A stretch of DNA of 64,000 bases from Podospora pseudoanserina. Its lineage: Eukaryota > Ascomycota > Sordariomycetes > Sordariales > Podosporaceae. Below the pieces are notes generated by a model. The model worked only from the letters and a program-made list of their open reading frames with translations. It was not told where the DNA came from and searched no databases. Every line of letters starts with the position of its first letter. The stretch's first letter is position 1. Positions 34,244 to 45,740 of this stretch are shown one piece after another. The stretch is taken from assembly GCF_035222485.1 (NCBI RefSeq), contig NC_085920.1:5580001-5644000 (forward strand), written 5' to 3'. The position numbers and the translations under genes were made by a program.

Positions 34244-34698
34244 CTAGTAGTAGTAACCATCCCGATAACCACTCGGATGCCCTGACCACCACCTTGAATA
34301 GCTGCTTGTATCTGTCAACAGTGTCAGTATGAAAAACCTCTTTCCAACAAGCCGTACATGCACGCAACAACATACCTCTAACTGGACTAATTCCCAACTG
34401 CTCCGCCACATTGACATACCCACCACCATCCGCGCTCCTCTTGCCCTTCTCCCTGTTCACCTTCTTCACCATCTCCCCCTCCGACTCCTTTTCCCACACG
34501 CTCCTACAATACGGACACGTCACCTCCCCTCTGCGTTGCCCCCGTTTGGTAGCAGCCCACATGTCAAAACATTGCTTGTGGACGTTCTGTCCGCAGGCGG
34601 CTTTGCACCAGACAATCTCCTCCTTCTTTGTTGCTGTGTCAAGCTCCTCGAAGCAAATAGGGCAATCTCCTTCGACTGGTTTGCGTTTGCCGTCTTCT

Positions 34699-34731
<33 letters not shown>

Positions 34732-35313
34732 GCGCCGCCAGAAACGATGGGTGGAGCCCCAGCAAAGATTTGGTTGAGCTCGGTAGTGAGAAAAGCGAGT
34801 TGGTAGACTAGATGGGCAGGGCAGCGGAGGACGCGGGAGAGGACGTAGATGATGTGTTTGCACTGCTGGTTTGTTCTTGCAAAGTGGGGGCATGTGCAGG
34901 TGGGGAGGAGGGAGATGAGGATGGTGTAGATGTTGCCTGTTGAGCCCGTGAGTTCGATTATTTCGGATGCGGGGCTGGATTCGAGGGATGAAGGGGTGGT
35001 GCGTTGGCGGGATAGGACGAAGAAGCGTTGGGTTAAGGCGCGGGCGTGGAGGTCGTGGAAGGATTGGGGAGGTTTGGGCCGGAAACTGGAGGGGCGTATT
35101 AGTCATGAATGAGGGGAAAAGGGGGGATGAATGGGGGGGTTGGTACCGGCGAAGGCGTTTCTCTTCCTTGGGTTGGGAGAGACGTTGTTTTTTAGTAGGG
35201 GTTTTGGAATCGTCATTGTTGCTGGCAGAGGCGTGGGGTTGCTTGCGCTTGGTGGATGATGGAGTTGTGGTTGATGACGTTGTGGGGACAATGGACTTTT
35301 TGGGGGCACCCAT
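34244..35313 (-). CDS. SWIM and RING zinc-finger protein, probable E3 ubiquitin ligase
   Basis: Exons 35313..35147, 35085..34376 and 34311..34244; introns of 61 and 64 bp; 314 aa. The N-terminus is basic and low-complexity (nuclear-type). A SWIM finger follows with C-x-C-x9-C-x-H spacing (CTCPHFARTNQQCKH), then a run of about ten Asn. The RING finger starts CPICFEELD and continues with WCKAACGQNVHKQC and CPYCRSVW. The C-terminus continues into exon 3 as DTSSYSRWW and ends in three Tyr. SWIM plus RING is the architecture of ZSWIM2/MEX-like ubiquitin ligases and of a conserved fungal family. The target is unknown. The splice assignment rests on frame and on GTACCA/GTATGT donors with CAG acceptors. 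Confidence 0.87.
34701..34730 (-). repeat. (AAC)10 tract encoding polyasparagine
   Basis: Ten perfect GTT units on the plus strand read as AAC codons in the SWIM/RING gene, between the SWIM and RING fingers. It is probably a length-variable linker. Confidence 0.9.
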
Positions 35314-37163
35314 TTTGCCGCTGAGTGCGCAAGTTTGGCGCAATGGTATCAAGAGTTACAACCCGAATCTATTTCGAAGACTGTGTCACTTCCTGGATGG
35401 GAAAACGCAGTTGTTCAAAGGAAAAAGTGGTGGCGGAGAATTGGATGGCCGCGATTGATGCTGAAATGATAAGCTCCACTTTTACTGTTGGTGTGGCGAG
35501 CGGGGTGTCACGGAGCTCTCGCGAAGTCACATGACGGTGAGCTCGGCACAGTAACCCTAATCCACTTACATCGAAGCGACCACAGCCACCATGCAAAGCA
35601 ACGCCAGGATCAACCTGATGAACTTGACAAGATATTCAATATGTAGCTAATGATTCTAATTTGGTTGAAATTGTCAGTATCTAGTAATGAAACACCATCT
35701 TCGTCTTTTTTCAGAGCCTAACCCTTATGCGCTCATGTCGGTCAGGGCTATCTATGGACTATCTTTGACTTGAAGATCAACAAATCTTGGCATCCTCCTC
35801 CTCGATGAAGATTGATACGCATCAGGCACCATATTCATGGCTTTTTTTTTTTTTTTTTTTTTTTTTTTGGATATTTGATTATGATCTCACTACTAGCCAT
35901 CATCCAAGCCTCTAATGGTACCATGTAGGACCATAAATTCACAATGCTTGTACGGGGTAGGCTGTTCAGTGCCTAGATTGACCGTTGAAGTTACCTATAG
36001 ACCTGCGTTACAACATCCTATTACTTATGACTTTTCACAGTAATTTTCAGGGTACTGATGAGCCGCAACTTTGTGTTGTGGTACTCAAGTCCTCTTTTTC
36101 ACTCCAGAGGCTCAGACAGTGAAGCTCGAATTTGATCTGCAGCTTCACATAAAGAGGAAAGAACCGAGTGACCACCTGACTTCGTAATCCCTCTAGGTAG
36201 GATATTGGAAGGTACGGAGAACGGAAATACTGGATATCAGGTGATCGGTATTTCCATTCTACCCACCCCTCTATTTACTGGGACAAAAGGTCAATCAGAA
36301 CAATAGGATTGCATCTCACCAGCCAACTCCATCTTACATATTCTCGATCACTTCTGCCAATATCCTGACATATCCAATGTCACCCCTTAATTCTTGTCTT
36401 GCTCAGATGCGCTCGTAGACGCTTCACATCGCCTACGCATCCACCACAACTACTCTTGACAACCCGTCTTCACCAAATGTCAGGTCGATGAGGTTGTGTG
36501 ATCTGGATGGGACGGAAAGGTACGTGTGTCAACGTTTCATCTCTTCAAGGCGCCTCATACGGAACAGATATTGAGAGCAGCTTAATTTCTTGGCTTTACC
36601 GCTCTACTTCAGAATGCCGTTGAGGACAAGATCACTCTGGAACCCTTCGGTCGGTACCTAATTCTTCAAACCGTCAAGTGGCAGCTCTGCAGAGTTTTCA
36701 GAGTCATAACCTGTGGAATCATGGGTAGCTGCAAGCAAACACATAACCAAGCGATTTTCCGACATGGATTATTTGCCTCCCGTTGTTTTCAAACTGTGAG
36801 AGCACTGGGCAAGTGTTCCCATTTGGCGGGATGGAGGGCAATAGTATGCGGGCCGGTTGCTTGCATCAGAACCCCTCCATTCTTGTTCCTTCTTATTTGA
36901 AGTCGGCCTTTGATTCTTATTTTCCTACTCTCGAGCATATTGCTCCTTCCCTCTCACGTTTCGTTTCGTCGCCCCTCCAACTGCACCGAACACCCCCACC
37001 AGCATTTTCCAATTTCCCAACACAAGATCTCTAGATACAGACAAAGCACAACTTTCTATTCACGTCGTTGACTGAGCCTCTCCTCACAATCACCAAACCC
37101 CACGTCATCAAGGGGAGTTCAATCTGCCCGACTCTATCTGTCAAGAGGACACACACAATATCG
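35314..37163. other. Long intergenic region with a T27 tract
   Basis: Upstream of two divergent genes (SWIM/RING on minus, helicase on plus). It contains an uninterrupted T27 run at 35842..35868. From about 35,600 to 36,800 the sequence is AT-richer than the genes around it and has no long frame. No gene supported. Confidence 0.55.
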
Positions 37164-40100
37164 ATGGCTTCTCCTTCTGAGGAGAGGCAAGCGGCCTCGG
37201 AGGCAAGTAACCCTCTCCAGGCGACTTACCCCTACATCTCTTTCCCCGGGTGGACTTTCTAACATGCCTGCATACAGACTGCCTTTTCAATAATCGAAAA
37301 GCACGTATGCTACCGGCCAGCGGAGGGCCAGGGCTGGAAGTCCATGCCAGTGCTCCCAACTCCGCAGGAGGTGTTGGAGCCGACCAGCGTCGATCCGCCA
37401 ATCAATCCTGTGGATCGGCCATGGTCTTCCAAGGAGGAGTACCTCACTGCTCAGTATAGCCTGCTAAGGTTGGATGCCATCGAAGGCCTGCGGTTCTCGG
37501 TCACGAGATACGTTGATACCTGCCGAACAGGCGCCAGAGTGATTTTTGATGATGAATACTGCAGCGTCTACGACGAGGTATGCAAGTGCAAGGCATGTCA
37601 ATGGCGGGGCGTGGTGCTAATACTTTCAACGTACAGGTCCGGGTCAAAGGCTTTTTCATGACCAAGATTGCTCCGTTCTCCAGAGTTGAGTTCTCAACGC
37701 CGTACAATGTACAGTGGAAAACAACGAAGCGCCTCATGGATGGAACCGTCGTGGCTCTGTCAACCAAGAAAGACAAGTTCCGGACCATTTGCAAGATCGC
37801 AACAGTGGCCCAGCGTCCGTACGCTGTTGGGAGAGATTTCGATTCGACGGTTGCGGTTGCGGTAGATTTGATCTGGGCAAATCCAGAGGATGCTGTTATC
37901 GACCCAGCTCTGGAGATGGTTATGATTGAGTCGCGGAATGGATACTACGAAGCATCGCGTCACACGATGCTGGGCCTTCAACATGTCGCAGAAACCACGT
38001 AGGTCACTGTTCTATCCATGTCATGTCGTCGCATTTCATGCTAATAATTTGGCAATGAAGATCCGCGCTCGACAAGTATATCATAGGTGCCCATACCGCG
38101 GACACTGTGCCAGAGTTCATCCGCACCAACCCCACCATGGACTTATCCTCTTTGGTTCCTGTGACGGCGAGCAATGGCTCCCAGGCACTCCTCGATGTGA
38201 AAGAGTCGCTCAAGAATTACGATATCGTGAAGAAAGGCTTCCCCACTCTCGAGGACGTTGCAGTTCTGGACGAATCCCAACTGGATGGTCTCCATCGTAT
38301 CATCTCGAACGAGCTCGCCATTGTACAGGGACCGCCGGGTACAGGCAAGACATTTACCTCGGTTCAAGCTCTCAAGATTCTGGTTGCCAACCGGCGGAAG
38401 CATGGTGGCCCGCCTATTATCGTTGCAGCTCACACCAATCACGCCCTCGACCAGCTGCTTACATTCTGTCTGGAATTCGAAGTCCTGCGGTTGGGCGGCT
38501 TCACAAAAAATGAGGACATCAAGAAGTGCACCGTCTTTGAGAGACAACGGGCCGAGAGAGGCGGTCGGCAGTCCGATATCAAGTCAAGAAACAACGAGAA
38601 GCGAAGGCTAGAGAAGCGACAGAAGGAGCTCATTCAAGACCTCAAGATCATGCAACAAGATGTTTTCGGCAAACGTCTAATTGATCCCGATAGACTGCTG
38701 GAGGTTGGTGTCATCACTCAAGAACAACACGACTCGTTGAAAATCTTTTCCGGATCAACCAACCCTCTTGCATCCTCGACCGCCACTTTCGAGCCATGGC
38801 TGGGTGAGAGCCTTGTTCGCATGGAGATTTTGCGCAGTACCACCAATACCAGGTTTGAGCTGAACGAGGACGAACTCTTCAGGCGTGAAGAGGAGTACAA
38901 GCTGGATGAGAACGACTTGGTACATGCTGTAAGTGATCAGGAAGAGGAGCAACTGCGCATCAAGGGGGAATGGGTTCCGCTGGAGCATGTCTGGTCAGCA
39001 AAATCGGCAGCTGGCCTGTCAAGTTCGACTCGTGCTGCCCAGAGAAGCTTGAAGGAGGAGGACTTCTATTCGATCAAGAAAAGCATCCGGGGCGAGGTTT
39101 ACCGGCATTTGCAGACTGAGTTGTTGAAGCATACTACCCTGAAGTTTGCCAGCCTTCTTGAGCAATACAACAACGTTTGCAAGCAGCTTAAGGCGCTGAC
39201 TGATTTGCAAAAGTGGGAAATGGTCCAGAGACAGAAAATCGACATTGTTGGCTGTACCATGACAGGTCTCGCCAAATACCGTGGCATCCTTGCGGCTCTT
39301 CAACCAAAGTCACTTCTGGTGGAGGAGGCGGCGGAAACTCGGGAGGTAGACATTGTGTCTGCTTTATATCCATCGATCCAGCAGCTCATCCTCATTGGCG
39401 ACCATCAACAACTCCAGCCCAAATGCAACATCTTGTGGCTTGGTGCGCCTCCCTTCAACTTCACCGTTTCACTGTTTGAGAGGTTTGTGAACCTGAGGAT
39501 GCGATATACTATGCTTCGCCAACAACGCCGTATGAAACCGGAGCTGCGACGGATCCTGGACCCATTCTACCCTGGGCTACTCGACCATCCTGTCGTTTTG
39601 TCCCCCGACAACCGTCCAGACATCCCAGGAATGGGCGACAAGTCCTCTTGGCTCTTCCACCACGAGTGGCCGGAAGAGACAAGCTCGGACTCGAGCAAGT
39701 TCAATCGTGAAGAGGCCAGGATGATCACCCACTTTGCTTCCTATCTTGTCAAGAATGACACACCCCCGGCAAATATTACGATTCTGACCTTTTACAATGG
39801 CCAGCGCACGCTGTTGAACAAGATCAAAGAGTACGACTACAAGATTTCCACGGTGGACTCGTACCAAGGAGAGGAGAACGATATTGTGATTCTGTCACTT
39901 GTTCGAAGCCCAGGAGAATATCGTCGATGGAGGTGCGGGTTTTTGGAGGACAAACACCGTGCAGTAGTCGCAATCAGTCGCGCTCGTCGAGGGTTTTATG
40001 TTTTTGGAAACTTTCTGAATGTTCTCAATACGCGTTCAGCCCAGTCACTCTGGGCAGACATCTGGAATGGCTTTGCCCACCAGAAAAGGATTGAAGAGGG

Positions 40101-41010
40101 CATTCCCTTGACTTGCAAGGCCCATCAGAATGAAATCTGGGTGAGGACGGTGGATGACTGGGGTGACAATGCCGGGGGGTGCGATGAGCCATGTGGACAG
40201 ACACGGCCATGTGGCCACCCATGCACTCTCAAGTGCCATCAGTATGTACACTTACGGCCTGTGCTATTTCAGAACAGTTCACTAACCTATTGAGCCAGAA
40301 CTGATCACAGCCGTCTACGTTGCAGTCAGCCCTGCCTCGAAAAGCTCCCCTGTGGACATGGGTGTCAGAACTTCTGCAGTCAAGTTTGCGCTTGTGACTG
40401 CGCCGCCTTTCGAACTTTGTCCGCTGACATTGTGGCAGTTGGAATATCGAGACCAACCAGGACATCGATGTCTTTGGAGCAGCGAATGCAGAGTATCAGC
40501 GTTGAGGGGGTTGGCGAGTCTAGTAAGGTAGTGGTGCGAGGTTCGACTCAGGCATCGACTGAATGGCGACAATTCCCTGCCAACGTTCAATGTCAGGACG
40601 CCAATCTGCACCGAGGATGGGCCTCTCAAACTGCGCAGAATGGTTCAACCTCCATTGTTCGAGACACATACCAGCAAACAACAATGGTGAATGGTCGTCG
40701 TTCCAACCTCGGCCCTCGAAACGTTCGTGCCATTAAGGCGAGCAAGTCGTATTGTCAGCCGCCTCGAGCTAAAGCAGCATCGCCTACCATATCAGACACG
40801 GCCAGTTTCCAAAACAATACAACCCAAGTTCCTGCCACCCAACAACAACTGAACACTGTGTTGAGCTCAGCCCCAGTGCCAGACCTACTTGGAGATCTTG
40901 ACGGTGTAGCCTTCTCTCAATCTGTCATGGTAAATCGTGTTGCAGGAGAGGCGCCAGTTGTTGTGGGACAGGCAGCTCTGGAGGGCGAGGAGCTATTGAT
41001 AGAGCTTTAA
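37164..41010 (+). CDS. sad-3: SF1 helicase with NFX1-type zinc fingers, SAD-3/Hrr1-like
   Basis: Exons 37164..37202, 37278..37577, 37637..37998, 38061..40241 and 40299..41010; 1197 aa. The helicase core has Walker A GPPGTGKT (about residue 324), motif II VEEAAE, motif III LILIGDHQQLQPK, and VDSYQGEENDIVILSLVRS with VAISRARRGFYVFGN as motifs V and VI. Cysteine-rich NFX1-type repeats follow (CDEPCGQTRPCGHPC before the last intron; CSQPCLEKLPCGHGC after it), then a disordered tail of about 190 residues. This is the layout of human ZNFX1, S. pombe Hrr1 (RNA-directed RNA polymerase complex) and Neurospora SAD-3 (meiotic silencing by unpaired DNA). An RNA-silencing role is inferred from family. The first intron uses a GC donor (GAG|GCAAGT). 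Orthology, as opposed to paralogy, needs a tree. Confidence 0.88.
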
Positions 41011-41398
41011 GTTGTCATACCCATAGTTATCGCAGCCACTATGTCATGCTATTAGTCTTGTACTTATAACAGTTCATAGACATTGTGTCTATTACCATTA
41101 CTTCCTGACCTGGCAGTCTTCTGCCCGTAGTGACCCAATGAGTGCTAGACTTTGTCCTCCACGAGCACTGGTGACACAAAGCCTGGTGGTATCTGTTCAA
41201 CGACAAAACGCTATCCGATTTGGGTATTATCCAGATAATGAACGCCTACAACTAATCCAATAGCAACCTGCTTGTACCCCCCACATCACCCACCCATTCT
41301 TTGCTTTCCACGCTGTAATTCCAACAAAAACACCCACAATTTTTCCCTTGATTCTTACGTAAACCCCAATAAGAAAGAAAGAACATCTATTCCATTAC
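41011..41398. other. Short convergent intergenic region
   Basis: 3' flanks of the helicase gene (plus) and the SPT8-like gene (minus). Nothing else seen. Confidence 0.6.
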
Positions 41399-43573
41399 TC
41401 AGTTATTCGCATGAATCTCATAACCCACCAGCACCTCGGTATTCGTCCCATCCCACCCCCTCGTCCCCGCGGCCGAGATCATGATCCGGGAAGTAGGATC
41501 TATATACAAGCAGCTGATCACGCCTGCCCTCGGCGGCCCCGGAACGATCGTGAACGGAACTTTGCTGTGCTTTTGCGCTTTCAGGTCGGTGTCATACTGC
41601 AAGTCGTACAGCCTGAGAATATCATGACTGGCGCAGATGATGTGCCGCCCGTTGGGCATCGGCCTCACCGCCGACACGGCGCCGGAGCCGTTGGGGAGCT
41701 TGAGAACCCGTTCTGGCTGCCAAGACGAAGAAGCCTTGTGGATGGAGAATTCCTCCACTGTTCCATTGCGGCGGCCGGTGTAGATCTCGTTGCCTGAGAG
41801 GGACCAGCAGGCGCCCATGCACCAAGGGGGGACGCCGCGGCGGTTGTTGATCCGGGCTACGGGTTCGGGGACGCGTTTGTCCCAGATGCGGAGGGTGCCG
41901 TCTATGGAGGCGGAGAGGAAGGTTGACGGGTTGGAGGTCGAGGGGTCCTGGGCGGTGGAGGTGGCAAAGGAGATTGTAGGGGGTTGTGGTTGGGAAGGGG
42001 CGTCGGGGAGGGAGGTGTCGGCCGTTTGTTGGGTGGAAGAGGGGGGGTTGTTAGGGGGCGGGTCGGTGGTGGTGGAGAAGTCAAGGGACATTGTTATGCT
42101 TTCGTCTAGGTTATTGGTGTTGTTGCTGCCTTGGAGGGTGTGACTGCTGGTTTCGGATACGGTGTTGGCATCCGCTGGGTTCGTGGTGATGCCGTTTTGG
42201 GCTGGAGGTGGTACTGTATTGGTGTCTATTGGGTTGGTATCTTGTTGGCTGGGATCGGTACTGGTGACATCTAGAGGGGGAGCATTGGACATGTCGACAT
42301 CGTCGAGGGAAAAGTCGGTTGATTGGCCCATGCCGTTGCTGTGGTTGTTCATTTCCATGTCCATCGCACGTGAGAACTCGTTGTCATCATCATCACCAAA
42401 GGCACCACCTCCGCCTCCTATTGTTTCGTTGTCGCCAAACAGAGAACCCGCTGGACTGCCAAACAGAGACTCGTGCTCAGGCGACCCCGTGTTTTCCGCA
42501 CCATCTGGCTGTGCCGTCGCAGTGGCACCCATCATCCCTCCACCAGGCGCAGTGCTATAAAAGTTGCCGATTGGTGGCTTGTCGTTGTTGCTCTGAAATG
42601 TATCGCTCTGGACCATCACCTCGCTTGCTTCCGCTGGGATCGGAGCCGCGCCAGTAGGTCGGAGCTCGATAGCCGAAATCTGACTGGTACTGCCATCAAA
42701 CCTCCGGACAATCTGCCCGTTATTGAGATCCCAATCCAAACATGTCTTGTCCCAACTCCCACTCAAGACACTCTTCTCATCTGGAGACAGCTGCAACACG
42801 CTGACAGCATTGGTATGCCCTCCCTCCCGCAGGCAGACAATCCTCTTGCCCTCGTCATGCCTGACACTATACAAATTAATCCCACCACTCTCCAACCCAC
42901 TCAACAACCACAACGCCTCGCTGTGAACAGCCAAGCTATACACAGGAGATAACACCGCCTCCTCAGCCCTCGCCCCCGGCGGCAGCGGCTCCTCATTCCC
43001 CCAATACCCCATCAAGATCCCCGCCTTGACCACACTGTCGACAAAAGGGTGCCTCTGCGCAACTGTCAACTGTTGCTTCCCGTTGATGGTCCCAATCCCA
43101 TCATACTTCCTCACATACCCATCCGACCCCCCCGTCATCCAATACCTCTGATCCGGTGTGATAGCAATAGCATTAATGCTCGTCGCCTGCGGCGCCGCCA
43201 TGGTAGGCACAATATCGTAAAACGCAGCGGTCGTATACTCTGGCCGTATCACCGGCCGGTACTTCATCCCCCCCGACACACTCCCGCTCGCGGCAGAGGC
43301 GCGCCTAGTCCCCGGGTGTTGGTGGTGGTGATCGTCGCCGCCGTCGCGTGTTGTGCCGGCGCCATCGGGGGCAGACTGGGAATTATCATAGGCTTCATTC
43401 TCGGCTTCTGGTTCTGCCTCGGCCTCGGCGTCACCTTCCGCTTCCTCCTCGTCGTCTTGCTCGTCATCGTCGTTCTCGTTATCGTCTTCGGCGTCGTTGT
43501 CGGCTTCGATGTCTTCGACTTCCTCCATGAGTTCGTCAGCCTCGTTCTCGGAGGTCGCGTAATCGTCGTCCAT
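41399..43573 (-). CDS. spt8: SAGA complex subunit Spt8-like WD40 protein
   Basis: Single exon, 724 aa from the ATG at 43573; the frame is open further upstream but that stretch lacks coding character. The first about 90 residues are almost entirely Asp/Glu/Asn (MDDDYATSENEADELMEEVE and on), a hallmark of Spt8. A WD40 propeller follows: AINAIAITPDQRYWMTGGSD, VSVLQLSPDEKSVLSGSWD, FLSASIDGTLRIWDKRVPEP, and a last blade with WCMGACWSLSGNEIYTGRRN. A long Ser/Thr/Asn/Pro-rich insert (about residues 350-550) splits the propeller. The protein ends in ISAAGTRGWDG and EVLVGYEIHANN. Known role: the SAGA module that contacts TATA-binding protein in the nucleus. The insert is probably disordered. Confidence 0.9.
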   Translation of the reverse strand: MDDDYATSENEADELMEEVEDIEADNDAEDDNENDDDEQDDEEEAEGDAEAEAEPEAENEAYDNSQSAPDGAGTTRDGGDDHHHQHPGTRRASAASGSVSGGMKYRPVIRPEYTTAAFYDIVPTMAAPQATSINAIAITPDQRYWMTGGSDGYVRKYDGIGTINGKQQLTVAQRHPFVDSVVKAGILMGYWGNEEPLPPGARAEEAVLSPVYSLAVHSEALWLLSGLESGGINLYSVRHDEGKRIVCLREGGHTNAVSVLQLSPDEKSVLSGSWDKTCLDWDLNNGQIVRRFDGSTSQISAIELRPTGAAPIPAEASEVMVQSDTFQSNNDKPPIGNFYSTAPGGGMMGATATAQPDGAENTGSPEHESLFGSPAGSLFGDNETIGGGGGAFGDDDDNEFSRAMDMEMNNHSNGMGQSTDFSLDDVDMSNAPPLDVTSTDPSQQDTNPIDTNTVPPPAQNGITTNPADANTVSETSSHTLQGSNNTNNLDESITMSLDFSTTTDPPPNNPPSSTQQTADTSLPDAPSQPQPPTISFATSTAQDPSTSNPSTFLSASIDGTLRIWDKRVPEPVARINNRRGVPPWCMGACWSLSGNEIYTGRRNGTVEEFSIHKASSSWQPERVLKLPNGSGAVSAVRPMPNGRHIICASHDILRLYDLQYDTDLKAQKHSKVPFTIVPGPPRAGVISCLYIDPTSRIMISAAGTRGWDGTNTEVLVGYEIHANN

Positions 43574-44255
43574 CGCGTCGGAGGCGGGGAGGGTGGGTTC
43601 TGGTGAGTAACGCAAAGTATTATAGCTGCCTGAAACTTGGAGAATTGTGGTAAAACGAGGGTACCAAAAATACAAGTGTTTGAGTGGTAGAGTGCGAAAA
43701 CGAAGAAAGCCAATGATGTGTGTTGTTGATCGAGGATTTGGCAATCAAGAAGAAGGTTGCTGGTAACCCAAAGAGCTCTCGACCAGGATCCCCGGCAGGC
43801 TTGTTTGCGACAGGATCGGTACGTACCTCTGTGGGGGACTTGTTACCCCGCAACTCCATATTCCTGCATCAATAAACATCAGGGGCTCGAGCATTCAGGG
43901 TCACTGACACGCAGAGAGAAGAGGATGCTCAGAATTAAAGCAACAGGTATTATTTTTGGTATAATTATTTTTAGTCACCGCAGTTCTTTAAAACCCCTGT
44001 GAAAATGCAGTCCGGAATCCGTACCTTACAAGACCAACACCCAAATCGGGAAATATGTACCAACGCTTAAAGGGATAAGTAAATACTCGACTCCAGAATA
44101 ATAGCAATCAGAAATCCCTGGGTTGACCAATCCTCGTCTATAACCGAGCCAAACATAACCTCTTTTGCCCGTATGCAACCCGAGCAGGCAGAAATACTCT
44201 GTAACTGAATAGGGTCGCCGCAAACCCGACGATAGCTGAACCTGAGAACTCAACC
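43574..44255. other. Intergenic, 5' of the SPT8-like gene
   Basis: Upstream region of the SPT8-like gene and region 3' of the STRAP gene. No coding sequence beyond the extension noted at 44256..44621. Confidence 0.55.
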
Positions 44256-44621
44256 TCAAAAACGCCCAGTTGTCTTCCTCGCACTGATTCTATTCATGGC
44301 AGATCGACGGAGGAACTCTCCCAGTTCCAGCTTGTCAGCATTCTCTATTTCGGTGACACAAGAAGAATCCGAGGGTGGTTTCCTATTCTCTTGACGATTG
44401 GGATGCAGCCCCAAACGAGCTGTGAATGGACGAGAAGTGGCGCCTGGGTTAGCTGAGGTATTCTTGACTCGAGTTCGGAGCGGAGAATAGCTGAGCAGAA
44501 GATCAGTGTTCTGATCCGCGAGAGACTGAGCTGGATTTTCGGCACCTGAGTCGTCCACAGTTGAGATGATGATGCTTGGGGTGGCAGGGGATGGGGAATC
44601 GTTTGGGTGAGCAGGCTCCTC
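44256..44621 (-). other. Open in-frame extension after the STRAP stop codon
   Basis: Immediately after the TAG of the STRAP gene (44624..44622) the same frame stays open for 121 codons to a TGA at 44258..44256. The frame has no ATG until its last few codons, so it is not an ordinary separate gene. No intron of normal size with matching phase removes the TAG. The inferred peptide is hydrophilic and Ser/Pro/Asn-rich. It may be a read-through extension or a chance open frame; another frame on the same strand is also open over much of it. Confidence 0.35.
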
Positions 44622-45740
44622 CTAATCGGCACTACTACCCGGCGCCCCTCCTCTCCAAAGACCATAGAACCCCTCGCAGTTCTTCCACATTTTGATGGTT
44701 CCATCCTCGGACCCTGTGGCATACAGGTTTCCATCTGGAGAGAAAGCAATGGACCAGATGGGACCGTGGTGACCCTTGTGGACATCCAGCTCCTTGCCAT
44801 CCTCCCAGCTGTAAACATGCGCCCAGGTTCCAGGTTCTTCTCCCACCACAAACTTCCTGCCTTTAAGATCCAGGCCCACACTAGCAATGCCATGGGGCAG
44901 CTTGAACTGCTTGAGCTCATCTTGTGCCTTCAGCCCGCCCCAAAAGCAGGCGGTCTTGCCAGCAGCAACCGCAAGCACGGGCTGACCACCGCCAATATCA
45001 GTGGGGGAGCTGTGCGATGGCGCAAGAGAGACAAGTTCGCAAGACTTGATCTCGGCTTCGAGCTTGATGGCACGTGTGCACTGCCTGGTAGGCAAATCAA
45101 ACCATCGAAGCGTGTCTCCCGAGGCCGTAATCAGCACGCTGGGGTCCTTGGCCCAGACAATAAACTTGATGGGCTGTGTATGCACACCTTCGCCGATTTC
45201 AAACGCTTGTGAAGTCGGAATAGTAACCGGGCTAGCGGCGCCCTCGGACGTGGGTGGCTGCTCCTGCAAGTCAAAGATGCGGAGCTTCTTCTCGAAGCCT
45301 CCGGTGGCAAGCATCCTGGACTGGTCGAAGGGGTAGGCAACGGCCCGGACGATATGATCATGCTGAAGAACATACAGCAGCTCGCCGGTATGTGTATCCC
45401 AGACCTTGGCGGTAAAGTCTGCAGAGGCAGTTGCGGCAGTCGTGGCATCTGGGCTGAGTCTACCTTGCCATACCGCACCCTTGTGGCCAAGGAAGGTACC
45501 TATCCAGTCGCCGGTCTGTCCATCACGAAGCATGGGGTTACCATCTGAGAAAGAAGCAAGTTGTTAGTCCTTTGTTGATCAGATGAGAGGAGACAGGATA
45601 AACTAACCCTTGCAGGCAGAGATCATGTAGTAAATGTCCTGATTTTCCAACGGAGAGAAGCTGATATGGGGAACTGGGCGCGAGTGACCGTGGCAGGTCA
45701 ACGGGACACATGATGGACGGGGCGTCGAAGCGTCACCCAT
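44622..45740 (-). CDS. STRAP/Unrip-like WD40 protein
   Basis: Exons 45740..45608 and 45544..44622 with a 63-bp intron (GTTAGT...CAG, phase 1); 351 aa. The N-terminus LTCHGHSRPVPHISFSPL and the junction sequence SACKG-DGNPMLRDG are typical of serine/threonine kinase receptor-associated protein (STRAP/Unrip). WD repeats follow: FLGHKGAVWQGRLSPD, ADFTAKVWDTHTGE, HDHIVRAVAYPFD, KKLRIFDLQE, GDTLRWFDLPTRQC, and the last HHGPIWSIAFSPDGNLYATG with EDGTIKMWKN. STRAP joins the SMN complex in snRNP assembly in animals; the fungal role is less clear. The protein ends GGAPGSSAD before TAG. It is divergent from the Doa1-like gene, sharing a 1.2-kb promoter region. Confidence 0.9.

Noticed and set aside
35842-35868. 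T27 tract as the tail of a LINE or SINE
   Set aside because: No element body, promoter boxes or target-site duplication seen next to it.
44345-44920. 191-codon minus-strand frame
   Set aside because: Overlaps the C-terminal part of the STRAP gene in another frame and shows no motif.
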